DNA of 64,000 nt from Victivallis lenta (GCF_009695545.1 NZ_VUNS01000010.1:62001-126000); one strand, 5' to 3'; shown: positions 16,301-23,745, counted from the stretch's first letter. Translations and numbers: made by a program. Notes: generated by a model from the sequence alone, not told the origin.

Positions 16301-17485
16301 ACCCTGCAGCTTGTCGATGAGGTGCTTCCGGTTCGCTTCTTCGTCGCCGAGGCCGCCGAAATTGACCGAGCGGAGATTTTCACCGAAAAGGTAGATGCGC
16401 CTGCCGTTCAGATGGAATTTGCCGTTCCGGATCGTGAAGTCGCGGAAGCCGAACCGCTCCGAACGGGCCGTGAGCGGTCTGCCGTCCTGCAGCAGATAGA
16501 GGGTCGCATAGTAGAGGAACGGGTTGCCGGGCTCCCATCTGACCGGGTCCTTCAGCCTGACGGAGATGCTGCCGGCGTTCCTGCCGGGCCTGAGCCGGAG
16601 CGTTTCGGGCGCGGCGGCGGCATTGAGCTTGTTCGGCCCGGTTTTCAGCGCGGTGGTGACCGCGGCGCCGATTTCGACGTCGACCGGCCTGTCGGCCGGA
16701 TTTTCGATCCGGTAATCAAGCTCGACCGTGTCGTCGGCGAGATGCGGGGTGACCAGCAGCCGCTCGATGCGGACCGGCGTCGTGAAGACAAGATCGACAT
16801 CCTGCCAGATGCCGCCCTTGATGTTGCTGACGCTCCACTGGGAACCGTAGGTGCGGGCGCCGAGCCGGATTTTGCTCCGGGCCGGCCCGAAGTCGGAGAA
16901 AACCTGCAGGGCGAGAAGGTTTTTTCCGGGCTTCAGGAACCGGGTGATGTCGATCTCCCACGGAACGAAGTCGCCGTGGTGGCTGCCGGCCTTTTCGCCG
17001 TTGACCCAGAGCGTGGCTTCGTAGCCGACGGTTCCGAACCGCAGCAGGACCGCCTTGTTCCTGAGTTCGGCGGCGGTGAGGTCGATGGTTTTGCGGTACC
17101 AGCCTTTTACATAGGGCTCGTCCTCTTTATAGATCTTCGGGTATTTCCGGTACCAGTTGAGCGGAACGGCGATTTTGTCCCACTTCGAATCGTCGAAACC
17201 GGGCTTCTCGCAGCCTTTGCCGGCATCGGTTCCGGCCGGAAACGGCGTGGCGGAGCGTTCAAGCCCCGAGCAGAGCCATTCTCCGTTCAGCGAACGGACG
17301 GCGGCGAAGCGGCCGCTGTCGATCTCCGGGCCGCCGGGCGGGGTGAAGCGGACCTTGTCCGGCCCGATCGTCGTGCCGGCCGGGGCGATCGGCTCCGGCG
17401 GCGGATTGAACGGCGGAATATCCGCTGCGGCTGCCGCGGCCAGCGTGAACACGGCCGCTCCGGCTGCGAGAAAAGTCCTGATCAT
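13352..17485 (-). CDS. Large secreted glycoside hydrolase family 2 enzyme
   Basis: A 1377-residue protein with a signal peptide (residues 1-21). The GH2 order is visible: an N-terminal sugar-binding domain, an immunoglobulin-like domain, and a TIM barrel with the acid/base Glu472 in WSCGNEVVH and a likely nucleophile Glu570 in IIWECVGFSW. After residue 640 there are about 700 more residues. One part (about 780-900) looks like a ThuA/GATase-like Rossmann domain (KADVAIIPAAEENAE, then WVRQGGTLLVLEQ), and the C-terminus looks like a beta-sandwich carbohydrate-binding module. Beta-galactosidase, beta-glucuronidase or beta-mannosidase activities are all possible. The LacI gene upstream is the likely regulator. 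Confidence 0.9.
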   Translation of the reverse strand: MIRTFLAAGAAVFTLAAAAAADIPPFNPPPEPIAPAGTTIGPDKVRFTPPGGPEIDSGRFAAVRSLNGEWLCSGLERSATPFPAGTDAGKGCEKPGFDDSKWDKIAVPLNWYRKYPKIYKEDEPYVKGWYRKTIDLTAAELRNKAVLLRFGTVGYEATLWVNGEKAGSHHGDFVPWEIDITRFLKPGKNLLALQVFSDFGPARSKIRLGARTYGSQWSVSNIKGGIWQDVDLVFTTPVRIERLLVTPHLADDTVELDYRIENPADRPVDVEIGAAVTTALKTGPNKLNAAAAPETLRLRPGRNAGSISVRLKDPVRWEPGNPFLYYATLYLLQDGRPLTARSERFGFRDFTIRNGKFHLNGRRIYLFGENLRSVNFGGLGDEEANRKHLIDKLQGFKSLGYNIIRNAHMPALPELYRYADEIGLMIYDEWGWCFTNFIDEPEFSKRNPVELEEWLVRDYNHPSVVLWSCGNEVVHRDNPSVQRQLDRQVELVRAFDKQKRPAGSFSGSASWTSYGRDPRTTDFLDLHSYIGNGGSPWTIWNRNFDTMYNGSLRDYKIDGSRLPMPYIIWECVGFSWGGMTDRSFRPNDMKQYAKYAAKPTSWGEPNGIGYSGTIGLAKALQPGSMDYAKEVYGKRLLELMRQDERIDGFAPWFHGYRLKAATLWNQPVLVGLRDEQSIMPRGLFSGRENDFTLYIADSTDRPVPAGTAELTCVTADGRELPAGTFPTPAAEPFRVATAPVRFRVPDGVRGDAQLRLVLKVNGREISRNFYDCFVQDPAILTVPVRTAKRVVVLDTGSREDAGRTGAVLKQLGIPFAIVPGSASPGKADVAIIPAAEENAEPMKIDRKALFDWVRQGGTLLVLEQSYVTGPAVNDMAVLTSSNTFVDLVHPAHPVFKGLSQKNFDTWSGAKDGFVISGGIAPFSVNALAVKGPMLGGRSIETAILEAAVGKGAIFWTQLNAIALWGKESSASTYLRNVLEYVLGTGRFDKIEPLAANQDGSFPAVEKNLVPLDLTGHANRSFTDEADNDGKGGWTDQGSNDFRNMPLGRQKAAGVLFEIIDPAKNGGKSCIVLRGTERPNFPDAARGIPVNGRFSRLFFLHTAAWDGAEAGRYRMHYADGSTVDYPLIPGVNIGDWWNCGYLSNAMPGILRPNLSKEVGTYVAAWENPFPEKEIKTMDFLSASCPDANTINFDPSKTPVPVLIAATGERANPAPLAIDTAAKPGVWSKGGNTVKGAPLPVQSDKTAVLPDGSTGRVREITFPKASGQEAPYTFVKFDPSPWDGREYHYLTFWLKTPTAGALDLAVAEKDWESALRKSVTVGGDGPEWRKIRIPLPQMGLDKMKGRQLRGEFFLYNGSNRRFRYPRPAITFQITGIELE

Positions 17486-17531
17486 ACGCTTCTTCTGCTC
17501 CTTGAACTGCTGGGTTATTTCGTTTCGGCTT

Positions 17532-17565
17532 CTATAATTATAGTGTCCTTCATCACGGAAAGCAA
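17532..17565 (-). promoter_or_regulatory. Promoter of the GH2 gene with a 12-bp palindrome
   Basis: On the minus strand, TTGCTT (17560-17565), 17 bases, TATAAT (17537-17542). The -10 lies in the palindrome CTATAATTATAG (17532-17543), about 45 bases before the ATG. The gene therefore has its own promoter in addition to possible read-through from the LacI gene. Confidence 0.6.
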
Positions 17566-17615
17566 TGGGATTTCCGGTGCATTCATGGTACTTTCGGGGC
17601 TGCCGGAAGAATTGA

Positions 17616-18626
17616 TCAGCAAATGGAGATAGGCACGGTCTTCCTGACTCTGGCGCAGCGTCCTTCGATCAGGTCGATGAGGCCGCTGATCGCTTCGCTG
17701 CCGATTCTCTGGTCGTTCATCAGCGCGCGGCGGTGCGGATAAGGCAGGACCTCCGTGCGTGAGGCGGAGTCGAGCAGAACCCAGCGTTTCGACTCCGGAG
17801 CCATCCCCAGCTCTCTGAGCGCATGGGACGCGCCGATCGCCATCAGCGCGCTGGCGGAGATGATCGAATCGAATTCACGCGAGGCGGCCTGCCGCAGCAC
17901 CTGCCTGTAGGTGTCATTCTGCGAAAAGAGTCCGTGGGTCGTGAAGAGCGTTGCGGCCGTGCCGCGGATTCCCGCCTCGATGCCGGCGGTCATGAGCTCG
18001 ACGACCGAATTCTCCTCGGGGCCGGCGAGATAGAGGATGCTCCGGGCGCCGTCGGCGATCAGGTCGCGCGTCATTTGTTCCGAATTCTCCCGGTAGTCGG
18101 CGGCGACGAAGCTGATCGCCTCGTCGCTGTCCCGGTGCGGAAAGCTCGTGATGAAGAGGTGCGGCGCGCCGTAGGCGATCAGCTCCTCGTAGCAGCGGTC
18201 GGAGCGGTGCGCGCCCCAGATCAGCAGCCCGTCGAGGCTGCCCGCCCGGAACAGATTCAGATAACGGCTCTCCTTTTTAAGTTCGGGGTCGTTGAATTGG
18301 AGCAGGAGGTTGTAGCCGCTTTCGAGCAGCGGCCGCTCAAGTCCGGCCAGCATATTCACGAAGTGATTGTCGGCGAAGGCGTTGTCTCCGTCGGTCTGCG
18401 ACGGGATCAGGAGCCCGATGATGCCGGACTTCTTCTGGAACAGCCGCTGCGCGTTGACGTTGGGCACGTAATTGAGCGTACGCGCCGCCTCGAGGACCCG
18501 CTGCCGGGTCTCCTCCTGAATTTTGAAGTCGCTGCGGTTGTTCAGCACCTTCGATACCGTGCAGGTCGAGAGCCCCACGTAACGCGCCAGGTCCCGGATG
18601 CTGCAGCTTGCCTTTCTGCCGTTCAT
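17616..18626 (-). CDS. LacI-family transcriptional regulator
   Basis: A 336-residue protein. The LacI headpiece is at residues 8-60 (SIRDLARYVGLSTCTVSKVL, then the hinge region YVPNVNAQRL), followed by a periplasmic-binding-protein-like sugar domain. It lies directly upstream of the GH2 gene on the same strand. LacI proteins here typically repress glycoside utilisation and respond to a mono- or oligosaccharide released by the enzyme. Its own promoter is a full consensus with a 12-bp palindrome at the start point, so autorepression is likely. Confidence 0.93.
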   Translation of the reverse strand: MNGRKASCSIRDLARYVGLSTCTVSKVLNNRSDFKIQEETRQRVLEAARTLNYVPNVNAQRLFQKKSGIIGLLIPSQTDGDNAFADNHFVNMLAGLERPLLESGYNLLLQFNDPELKKESRYLNLFRAGSLDGLLIWGAHRSDRCYEELIAYGAPHLFITSFPHRDSDEAISFVAADYRENSEQMTRDLIADGARSILYLAGPEENSVVELMTAGIEAGIRGTAATLFTTHGLFSQNDTYRQVLRQAASREFDSIISASALMAIGASHALRELGMAPESKRWVLLDSASRTEVLPYPHRRALMNDQRIGSEAISGLIDLIEGRCARVRKTVPISIC

Positions 18627-18663
18627 GGTGACCGTAGATTCCTTTCCGGATGGTTGAATCCGA

Positions 18664-18709
18664 TTAACATGTTAAGAGGAATTATACCGTAAATACCTTC
18701 CATTGTCAA
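18664..18709 (-). promoter_or_regulatory. Consensus promoter and palindromic operator of the LacI gene
   Basis: On the minus strand, TTGACA (18704-18709), 17 bases, TATAAT (18681-18686): a perfect sigma-70 match. TTAACATGTTAA (18664-18675), a perfect 12-bp palindrome, covers the expected transcription start. Confidence 0.75.
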
Positions 18710-18771
18710 TACTGCAAAGGGGAAAAATGCGGAATTTTTCGCGGTTTTCCGGATTCCCCGGCGGGTTCCGG

Positions 18772-18800
18772 TTGACAAAGCCGGTCCGGCGCGGTATATT
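18772..18800 (+). promoter_or_regulatory. Promoter of the CorA-type gene
   Basis: TTGACA (18772-18777), 17 bases, TATATT (18795-18800), followed by an ATATTTAAATAT palindrome (18796-18807). It would give a leader of about 320 bases. In the 18627-19128 gap I see this promoter, the LacI gene promoter and the leader ORF at 18868, but no riboswitch class I can name. Confidence 0.7.
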
Positions 18801-18867
18801 TAAATATCGGTTATGCGGAGCCCCGCGGTCGCGCGGAGGCCTTTTCACACAACAGCAGTCAGGAAAT

Positions 18868-18966
18868 ATGAAAGAAAAACGGAAAAAGAGTAAGATCAGC
18901 GAGGATCCTGGACCCCGATGGCGTGAAGCCGTGCCGGGCGCTCTTTCTTTCGTGTTTTCCCGCTGA
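18868..18966 (+). CDS. Possible 32-codon leader ORF before the CorA-type gene
   Basis: An ATG preceded by a CAGGAA site opens a 32-codon frame. The peptide begins with basic residues (MKEKRKKSK), contains the acidic-proline stretch SEDPGP, and ends in VFSR. It lies in the long leader of a CorA-family gene. Proline- and acid-rich leader peptides (mgtL, corL) control magnesium transporter genes in enterobacteria, but no sequence homology to those is claimed. The frame could also be chance. Confidence 0.35.
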   Translation: MKEKRKKSKISEDPGPRWREAVPGALSFVFSR

Positions 18967-19128
18967 CGCTTTCCGGCAAAGAACGCCCCACCGATTCCGT
19001 TCCGCTTCCGGCGGGGACGGAGGCGGTCCATGCGCGGTTTCACGCCTGCAAATTCGGGTTCGACGGATCAGGTTTCCGGAAGTCGCTTCCGGCAATGTTG
19101 AAACCTTCAAAGACAGGATGGATTGCCC

Positions 19129-20079
19129 ATGTTCAGATGTTACGATCTGGTGGACGGCCGCGTGCAGAGCTGCCCGGAGGGACAACTCGGCATCATTCAG
19201 GTTTACAGCGCTCCGACCGAGGAGGAGAAGCGCTATCTCGTCGATCAGTGCGGAATCGACGAGCACACGCTCATCTCTTCGCTCGACGAGGATGAGATTT
19301 CGCGTGTGGAGTACGAGCACAATCACATTGCGGTCATTCTGAAACGGCCGCGCAATTTTCAGGTCGACCGGACGATGGCCTTCAAGGTGTCGTCGATCGG
19401 GGCGTTTCTGTTCAAGGACCGCATCATCGTGCTGCAGGCCGAGCCGATGCCGCTTTTCGAGCACGGCCGCATGCCGCTGCGCGGAAACACGATCCAGGGG
19501 GTGCTGCTGCGGCTGCTGCATCATTCGACCCATCACTTTCTGCAGCATCTGCGGATCATCCGCAACATCTCGGATGAAATCGAGAACAAGATCGAGTTCG
19601 CAGTGACGAACAAGTCGCTCGTGAACATGTTTTCGCTGTTGAAGAGCCTGACCTATTACGAGAGCGCCACGAGCGCGAACCAGTTGCTGCTCATCAAGCT
19701 GCGGAACGATGCGAACAAGATCGGCTTCAACGAGGAGGAGATCGATTTTCTCGACGACATCACCGTCGAAAACAAGCAGTGCGACAACCTCGCCGGCATT
19801 TATGCGGGGATTCTGACCGGCATGTCCGACGCGCGCGTGTCGGTGGTCAGCAACAACCTCGCCGGGATCATGAAATATCTGGCGATCATCAACGTGGTGT
19901 TCATGCCGCTGACGGTCATCACCGGGCTCGGCGGCATGTCGGAGTTCACGATGATGACCGAAGGCATCTGGTGGCCGCATGCGTACAGCGCGCTCGTGCT
20001 GGTCATGGTCGTGATCGGCTATGTGACCTATCTCCTGGTCAAACAGATCGGCATGCGCGACAACGGAAGGAGGCGGTGA
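19129..20079 (+). CDS. corA: CorA-family divalent metal ion transporter
   Basis: A 316-residue protein with the CorA plan: a large N-terminal cytoplasmic domain with long helices, then two C-terminal membrane helices (MKYLAIINVVFMPLTVITGL, then a second helix ending in VTYLLVKQIG). The family's GMN selectivity motif after the first helix reads GMS here, within LGGMSEFT. GMN variants are known in zinc- or manganese-transporting relatives, so the metal may not be magnesium. I chose ATG 19129 over an upstream TTG because of AGGA 10 bases before it. It overlaps the next gene by one base. Confidence 0.9.
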   Translation: MFRCYDLVDGRVQSCPEGQLGIIQVYSAPTEEEKRYLVDQCGIDEHTLISSLDEDEISRVEYEHNHIAVILKRPRNFQVDRTMAFKVSSIGAFLFKDRIIVLQAEPMPLFEHGRMPLRGNTIQGVLLRLLHHSTHHFLQHLRIIRNISDEIENKIEFAVTNKSLVNMFSLLKSLTYYESATSANQLLLIKLRNDANKIGFNEEEIDFLDDITVENKQCDNLAGIYAGILTGMSDARVSVVSNNLAGIMKYLAIINVVFMPLTVITGLGGMSEFTMMTEGIWWPHAYSALVLVMVVIGYVTYLLVKQIGMRDNGRRR

Positions 20080-20684
20080 TGAGCACGGCAGTTAAAAAGA
20101 CGAAGTACCGCGCTTCGGCGAGCAGCCGCGGGCGCGAGCGGCTCCAGCGGGTGAACCGCCGCTTCGACCTCTGCGCCGGAATTCTGGCGCTGCTGATCGT
20201 GATCGCGATGATCGCGAGCTTCCGGCAGACCTACGAGCTCGGCGCGAACCGGCCGGAGGGGTTTGCTACCTGGTTCCTTCTGTTTCTGGCCTATCTGCCG
20301 CTTGAGATCGTCGGCCTGGTCTCCTGGCTGTTCGGCCTGCAGGATTCGGCGCTGGTCCATATGCTCGTCGAACGGCACCAGGCGCTGGCGCTCGGCGTAT
20401 TCGACCTGGCGATGCTGGCAGCGGTCTGGAGCGCGATCCGCTTCTATTTCGGCCGCCGCTACGGCGTGAACTGGGTGCGGACGGCGACGACTTTCCTGAC
20501 CATTCTCGCAGTCTGGGGGGGATTTCAGCTCTGCTGCATGGCTGCGGTCGTCATCTGGTCGAAGGGCGGCTTTTCGCCGCTGCACAGACACCTGCGCCGC
20601 GAGACGGAGCCCGAACGGGTGATCATCGTGAAGCCGGATGCGGAAAAAGTGCCGGAAGAGGCGCCGATGCCGAAAAATCCATAG
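20079..20684 (+). CDS. Membrane protein of unknown function, coupled to corA
   Basis: A 201-residue protein whose ATG shares its A with the stop of the CorA-type gene (TGATG), so translation is probably coupled. It has at least three hydrophobic segments: ILALLIVIAMIASF near 33-46, WFLLFLAYLPLEIVGLVSWL near 66-85, and one near 130-165. The N-terminus is basic and the C-terminus charged. I do not recognise the family. The coupling suggests an accessory subunit or a co-regulated ion-homeostasis protein. Confidence 0.75.
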   Translation: MSTAVKKTKYRASASSRGRERLQRVNRRFDLCAGILALLIVIAMIASFRQTYELGANRPEGFATWFLLFLAYLPLEIVGLVSWLFGLQDSALVHMLVERHQALALGVFDLAMLAAVWSAIRFYFGRRYGVNWVRTATTFLTILAVWGGFQLCCMAAVVIWSKGGFSPLHRHLRRETEPERVIIVKPDAEKVPEEAPMPKNP

Positions 20685-20702
20685 AAAATCTTTCCTTGTC
20701 CA

Positions 20703-20731
20703 TTGGCTATCCCGCGATTTGCGTCTATATT
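20703..20731 (+). promoter_or_regulatory. Promoter of the DUF4091 gene
   Basis: TTGGCT (20703-20708), 17 bases, TATATT (20726-20731), 28 bases before the ATG. Confidence 0.55.
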
Positions 20732-20758
20732 GAGACAACCAATTCGGGAGGACAGACG

Positions 20759-22390
20759 ATGCAGTGCAAGGTAACGACCTCGCTTGAGAAGATTTTTGAC
20801 GATGCCGGTTCTCCGGTGTTTCCGGTCATCGAACGGGATGTCGCGGCGAAGGGGGAAGTGTACTCCTTCCAGATCGTCCTGACCGGGGAGCCGGGCTGGT
20901 ACCGGGTTGTGCTCGACGGAGCGCTCAACGCCCGGATACGGACGGTCGATTCGGTTCCGGTCCGCCTTGCCGCGGACAATGAGGAACCGTATTTTCTGCG
21001 GACGGCGCCGGGGCTCTACCCGGATCTCCTGAACCGTCTCGAGGACGGCGACAGCTTCCGGATTCTTCCGCGCCAGCCGCGCGTACTCTGGGTGACGGTC
21101 CCGGTGCCGGAGGATTGCGTGCCGGGCGAATATGAACTCGGCTTTTCGTTTTTCTCCAGGCAGGGGGAAGAGCTGTGCGCCCGGTGCGTGTTCACGCTTC
21201 AGACGGTCGATGTCACGCTGCCGCCGCAGGAACTGATCCGCTACGAGTGGTTCCATTCCGACTGCCTCGCCGCGTATTACGGCGTGGAAAGCTGGAGCGA
21301 AAAACACTGGGAGATCCTCGAAGCTTTCGCCCGGAATGCGGTTCGTCACGGAATCAACGCGCTTTACACGCCGCTCTGGACGCCGCCGCTCGACACCGAA
21401 GTCGGCGCCGAACGGCCGACCTGCCAGCTGCTGGAGATCGGCTACGATCCGGCAACCGGCGGTTACACCTTCAATTTCGATCGGCTCGGGCGCTTTCTCG
21501 AGATGGGAAAACGGCTTGGTTTCCGCCGCTTCGGCATGAGCCATCTGTTCACGCAGTGGGGGGCGCGTTTCACGCCGAAGATCGTCTGCACGCTGCCGGA
21601 CGGCAGTGAAGTGAAGCGTTTCGGCTGGCATGTCAGCTCGGAGGACCCGTCCTATGCGGAGTTCCTGAAGGCACTGATGCCGGGGCTGCTCGCGTTCCTG
21701 TGCGGGAACGGGGCAGGGGAGATGTGCTTCTTCTCCGTCTCCGACGAGCCGTCAATGGAGCATTTCGACAGCTACAGGCGGGCCGTGGAGCTTGTGACGC
21801 CGCTGCTGGAGGGACTCCCGACCATCGAGGCGCTTTCCAACTACGATTTTTACGAACGCGGCCTTGTGAAGCACCCGGTCCCGGCGAACAACCACATCGA
21901 GCCCTTCGTCGGCAACGTCGCCGGGTTGTGGAGCTACTACTGCTGCGGACAGCAGCACCTGGTTCCGAACCGGATGATTGCGATGCCGTCGGCGCGGAAC
22001 CGGATCATGGGGACGCTCTGTTACGTTTACGATCTGGCCGGTTTCCTGCAGTGGGGGTTCAACTTCTACTATTCGCAGTATTCGCGGCGGTTCATCGACC
22101 CGTTCGCCTGCACCGATGCCGGCGGGGCGTTTCCGGCCGGAGACCCGTTCATCGTGTATCCGGGGGAGAACGGCGAACCGCTCGACTCGATCCGCCACGA
22201 GGTGTTCGCGGACGGGCTGCAGGATCTCCGCGCATTGCGGCTGCTTGAGAAGAAGATCGGCCGGGAGCGGACGCTGGCTTTCCTTCGGGAAGGGCGCGGC
22301 GAGGCGTTCAGCATGACCGATTATCCGCGCGACGCGGAGTTCCTGAACCGCCTGCGGCCGCGGATTTACGCCGCGTTGACCGGAGCTTGA
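20759..22390 (+). CDS. DUF4091 / GH123-like glycoside hydrolase
   Basis: A 543-residue protein without a signal peptide. The N-terminal beta-sandwich region contains the typical QPRVLWVTVPVPEDCVPGEY motif. The TIM barrel shows YEWFHSDCLA and the conserved FFSVSDEPS, whose Asp-Glu pair fits the substrate-assisted mechanism of GH123. GH123 enzymes act on beta-N-acetylgalactosamine in glycolipids; DUF4091 relatives are largely untested. The start at 20759 follows a GGGAGG site; an earlier in-frame ATG lies upstream of the promoter's -35 box. It is followed by a tRNA gene. Confidence 0.85.
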   Translation: MQCKVTTSLEKIFDDAGSPVFPVIERDVAAKGEVYSFQIVLTGEPGWYRVVLDGALNARIRTVDSVPVRLAADNEEPYFLRTAPGLYPDLLNRLEDGDSFRILPRQPRVLWVTVPVPEDCVPGEYELGFSFFSRQGEELCARCVFTLQTVDVTLPPQELIRYEWFHSDCLAAYYGVESWSEKHWEILEAFARNAVRHGINALYTPLWTPPLDTEVGAERPTCQLLEIGYDPATGGYTFNFDRLGRFLEMGKRLGFRRFGMSHLFTQWGARFTPKIVCTLPDGSEVKRFGWHVSSEDPSYAEFLKALMPGLLAFLCGNGAGEMCFFSVSDEPSMEHFDSYRRAVELVTPLLEGLPTIEALSNYDFYERGLVKHPVPANNHIEPFVGNVAGLWSYYCCGQQHLVPNRMIAMPSARNRIMGTLCYVYDLAGFLQWGFNFYYSQYSRRFIDPFACTDAGGAFPAGDPFIVYPGENGEPLDSIRHEVFADGLQDLRALRLLEKKIGRERTLAFLREGRGEAFSMTDYPRDAEFLNRLRPRIYAALTGA

Positions 22391-22423
22391 GGAATAAAAC
22401 GGGATTTTTTTTCAATTTTCTGC

Positions 22424-22453
22424 TTGAAAAAAATAAATTCCGGAGCATATTAT
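22424..22453 (+). promoter_or_regulatory. tRNA-Lys promoter
   Basis: TTGAAA (22424-22429), 18 bases, TATTAT (22448-22453), ending 10 bases before the tRNA. Confidence 0.6.
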
Positions 22454-22463
22454 ATAACATGAT

Positions 22464-22539
22464 GCGCTCATAGCTCAGTTGGTAGAGCAAGTGACTCTTA
22501 ATCACTGGGTCCTGGGTTCGAGTCCCCGTGAGCGCACCA
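22464..22539 (+). tRNA. tRNA-Lys (anticodon CTT)
   Basis: A 76-base cloverleaf. Acceptor GCGCTCA pairs with TGAGCGC, the D stem is GCTC/GAGC, and the anticodon stem AGTGA/TCACT holds the loop CTCTTAA, giving anticodon CTT. The T loop TTCGAGT is standard. The CCA end is encoded. The T stem CTGGG/CCCCG has one T-C mismatch. A T-run and terminator follow, then a mobile-element relic. Confidence 0.96.
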
Positions 22540-22552
22540 TTTTTTTGTCCTG

Positions 22553-22599
22553 AAAATGCCTCCGCAGGTGCTGCAAAGTACCGCCGGGGCATTTTTTTT
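22553..22599 (+). terminator. Terminator after tRNA-Lys
   Basis: AAAATGCC and GGGCATTTT form a stem around a partly paired loop, ending in a run of eight T (22592-22599). Confidence 0.75.
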
Positions 22600-22699
22600 A
22601 TTCCCGGAAGATTTCTCTTCGGCTGTGAACGATACCGAAATGAATCTGGCGCGGGAGAGGGCCCGCGGCGCCTTCTGCCGGAACAACCTCAAATAGTCG

Positions 22700-22909
22700 A
22701 TGCAGGGACAGATCATCTATGCTGATGCGTACGACGGCTGCTGCGTCGTCCAGCTGCCGACCGGCGGTCGCGGCACCTGCTGGCGGACGCTCTGCTACGG
22801 CGACTTAGGCCTCTCCCGCAATGCGGGAGTCTTCCCGGAGAAGATGCTGCAGTGCCCGTCGTCGAATTGCTTCGACAGGGACTCCAGTGGTTCAAGTGGT
22901 ATCCCATGA
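22700..22909 (+). other. Unassigned 69-codon reading frame in the tRNA-proximal relic
   Basis: An open frame of 69 codons (MQGQIIYADAYDGCCVVQLP, then a Gly-rich stretch) without a clear ribosome site. It resembles nothing I can name. Given the decayed sequences around it, it is more likely a fragment than a functional gene. Confidence 0.25.
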
Positions 22910-22996
22910 AGGAACAATTCGAACTGCTTTTATTACGTTTTTCCATTAAAAATAATACTCGGAAAGCTTCTTTTAAAAATAAAAGGAGCTCAGGAA

Positions 22997-23291
22997 ATGG
23001 CAGAAATTAAACTTGATCCCCTAAATGTGCGGAAATACGAAAAGCGTAATCAACAGGTGATGTCCGATTCGTTGAAGGAGCTTGGGGCCGGGCAGTCGAT
23101 CCTGATCGATGCTGCCGACACCATCGTTGCCGGGAATGGAGTATTGGAGCAGGCTGAATAGCTCGGCATTCCGAGGTTCCGCCGAGGAGTTGCTCGAAAA
23201 GCACAATTACGTCGTGCTCTACTTCGACAATAATGCGGACCGGCTCCTGGCGTTTCTCTTGTTCGATATTCACACCGTTCGCGATTCCTGA
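22997..23291 (+). pseudogene. ParB-like phage-type gene with internal stop
   Basis: After a good AGGAG site, an ATG opens 54 codons that match the N-terminal part of ParB-like proteins common in phages and mobile elements. It has DPLNVRKYEKRNQ, then SLKELGAGQSILIDAADTIVAGNGVLEQAE, like the usual IL-x-D-x-x-x-x-I-x-AG-x-G motif. A TAG at 23159 then stands where the family continues with a Lys or Ala before LGIP, and LGIPR follows in the same frame. After that the frame decays; another frame reads ELLEKHNYVVLYFDNNADRL. I read this as a disabled gene of an integrated element. Confidence 0.7.
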
Positions 23292-23370
23292 GCGGCCCGG
23301 TTAGGCACATCGGGGCATTGGCCGGGTCATTCGTGGGGCAGGCGCGATCAGCCGCATCACCGGAGGCGCG

Positions 23371-23732
23371 ATGAAGATTTTCTGGAAGGGAGACAATGTG
23401 CAGCTGGCTCTGGCGCTCCCCGGCAGGCGGGGTATTGGGAGATCGGCCTGATCCGGGGAAATACGGGACGCGGCGAGGTTTTCCTGTGGAGTATGCCGGA
23501 TGGGACTGAAGCGCGGGAGACCGCCGCCCGCATCGGGCTTGAGACTGCTCGCGACGAAGCGCGCATTTCATTGGCGGCCGTCGGGCTTTCGGAAGAGGCG
23601 GGCCGGGCCGGATTCCGCTTCAACCTGCTGGTCAACGACAATGACGGCGGCGGGCGCGAGAGCTGCCTTGCCATATCACCCGGGCTCGGCGACGGGAAGG
23701 ATCCCGGACTCTACCCGGTTGTAAAATTCTGA
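23371..23732 (+). pseudogene. Frameshifted C-terminal fragment of a carbohydrate-binding-type domain
   Basis: Frame one reads MKIFWKGDNVQLALALPG from 23371. Near 23424 the reading must shift by one base, continuing QAGYWEIGLIRGNTGRGEVF and later GFRFNLLVNDNDGGGRESCL up to the stop at 23732. The joined sequence resembles the last strands of the CBM9-like domain at the end of some secreted glycosidases. It probably represents the tail of a lost enzyme gene, cut off by the rearrangement that also left the ParB-like relic. Confidence 0.6.
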
Positions 23733-23745
23733 TATTGCTGAATAA

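Noticed and set aside
13268-17632. Two frames of 583 and 575 codons antisense to the GH2 gene
   Set aside because: They lack ribosome sites and known domains, and they mirror the codon pattern of the GH2 gene.
18801-19128. A magnesium (M-box) or manganese (yybP-ykoY) riboswitch before the CorA-type gene
   Set aside because: I looked for the conserved segments of these classes and saw none; only a leader ORF and long leader can be supported.
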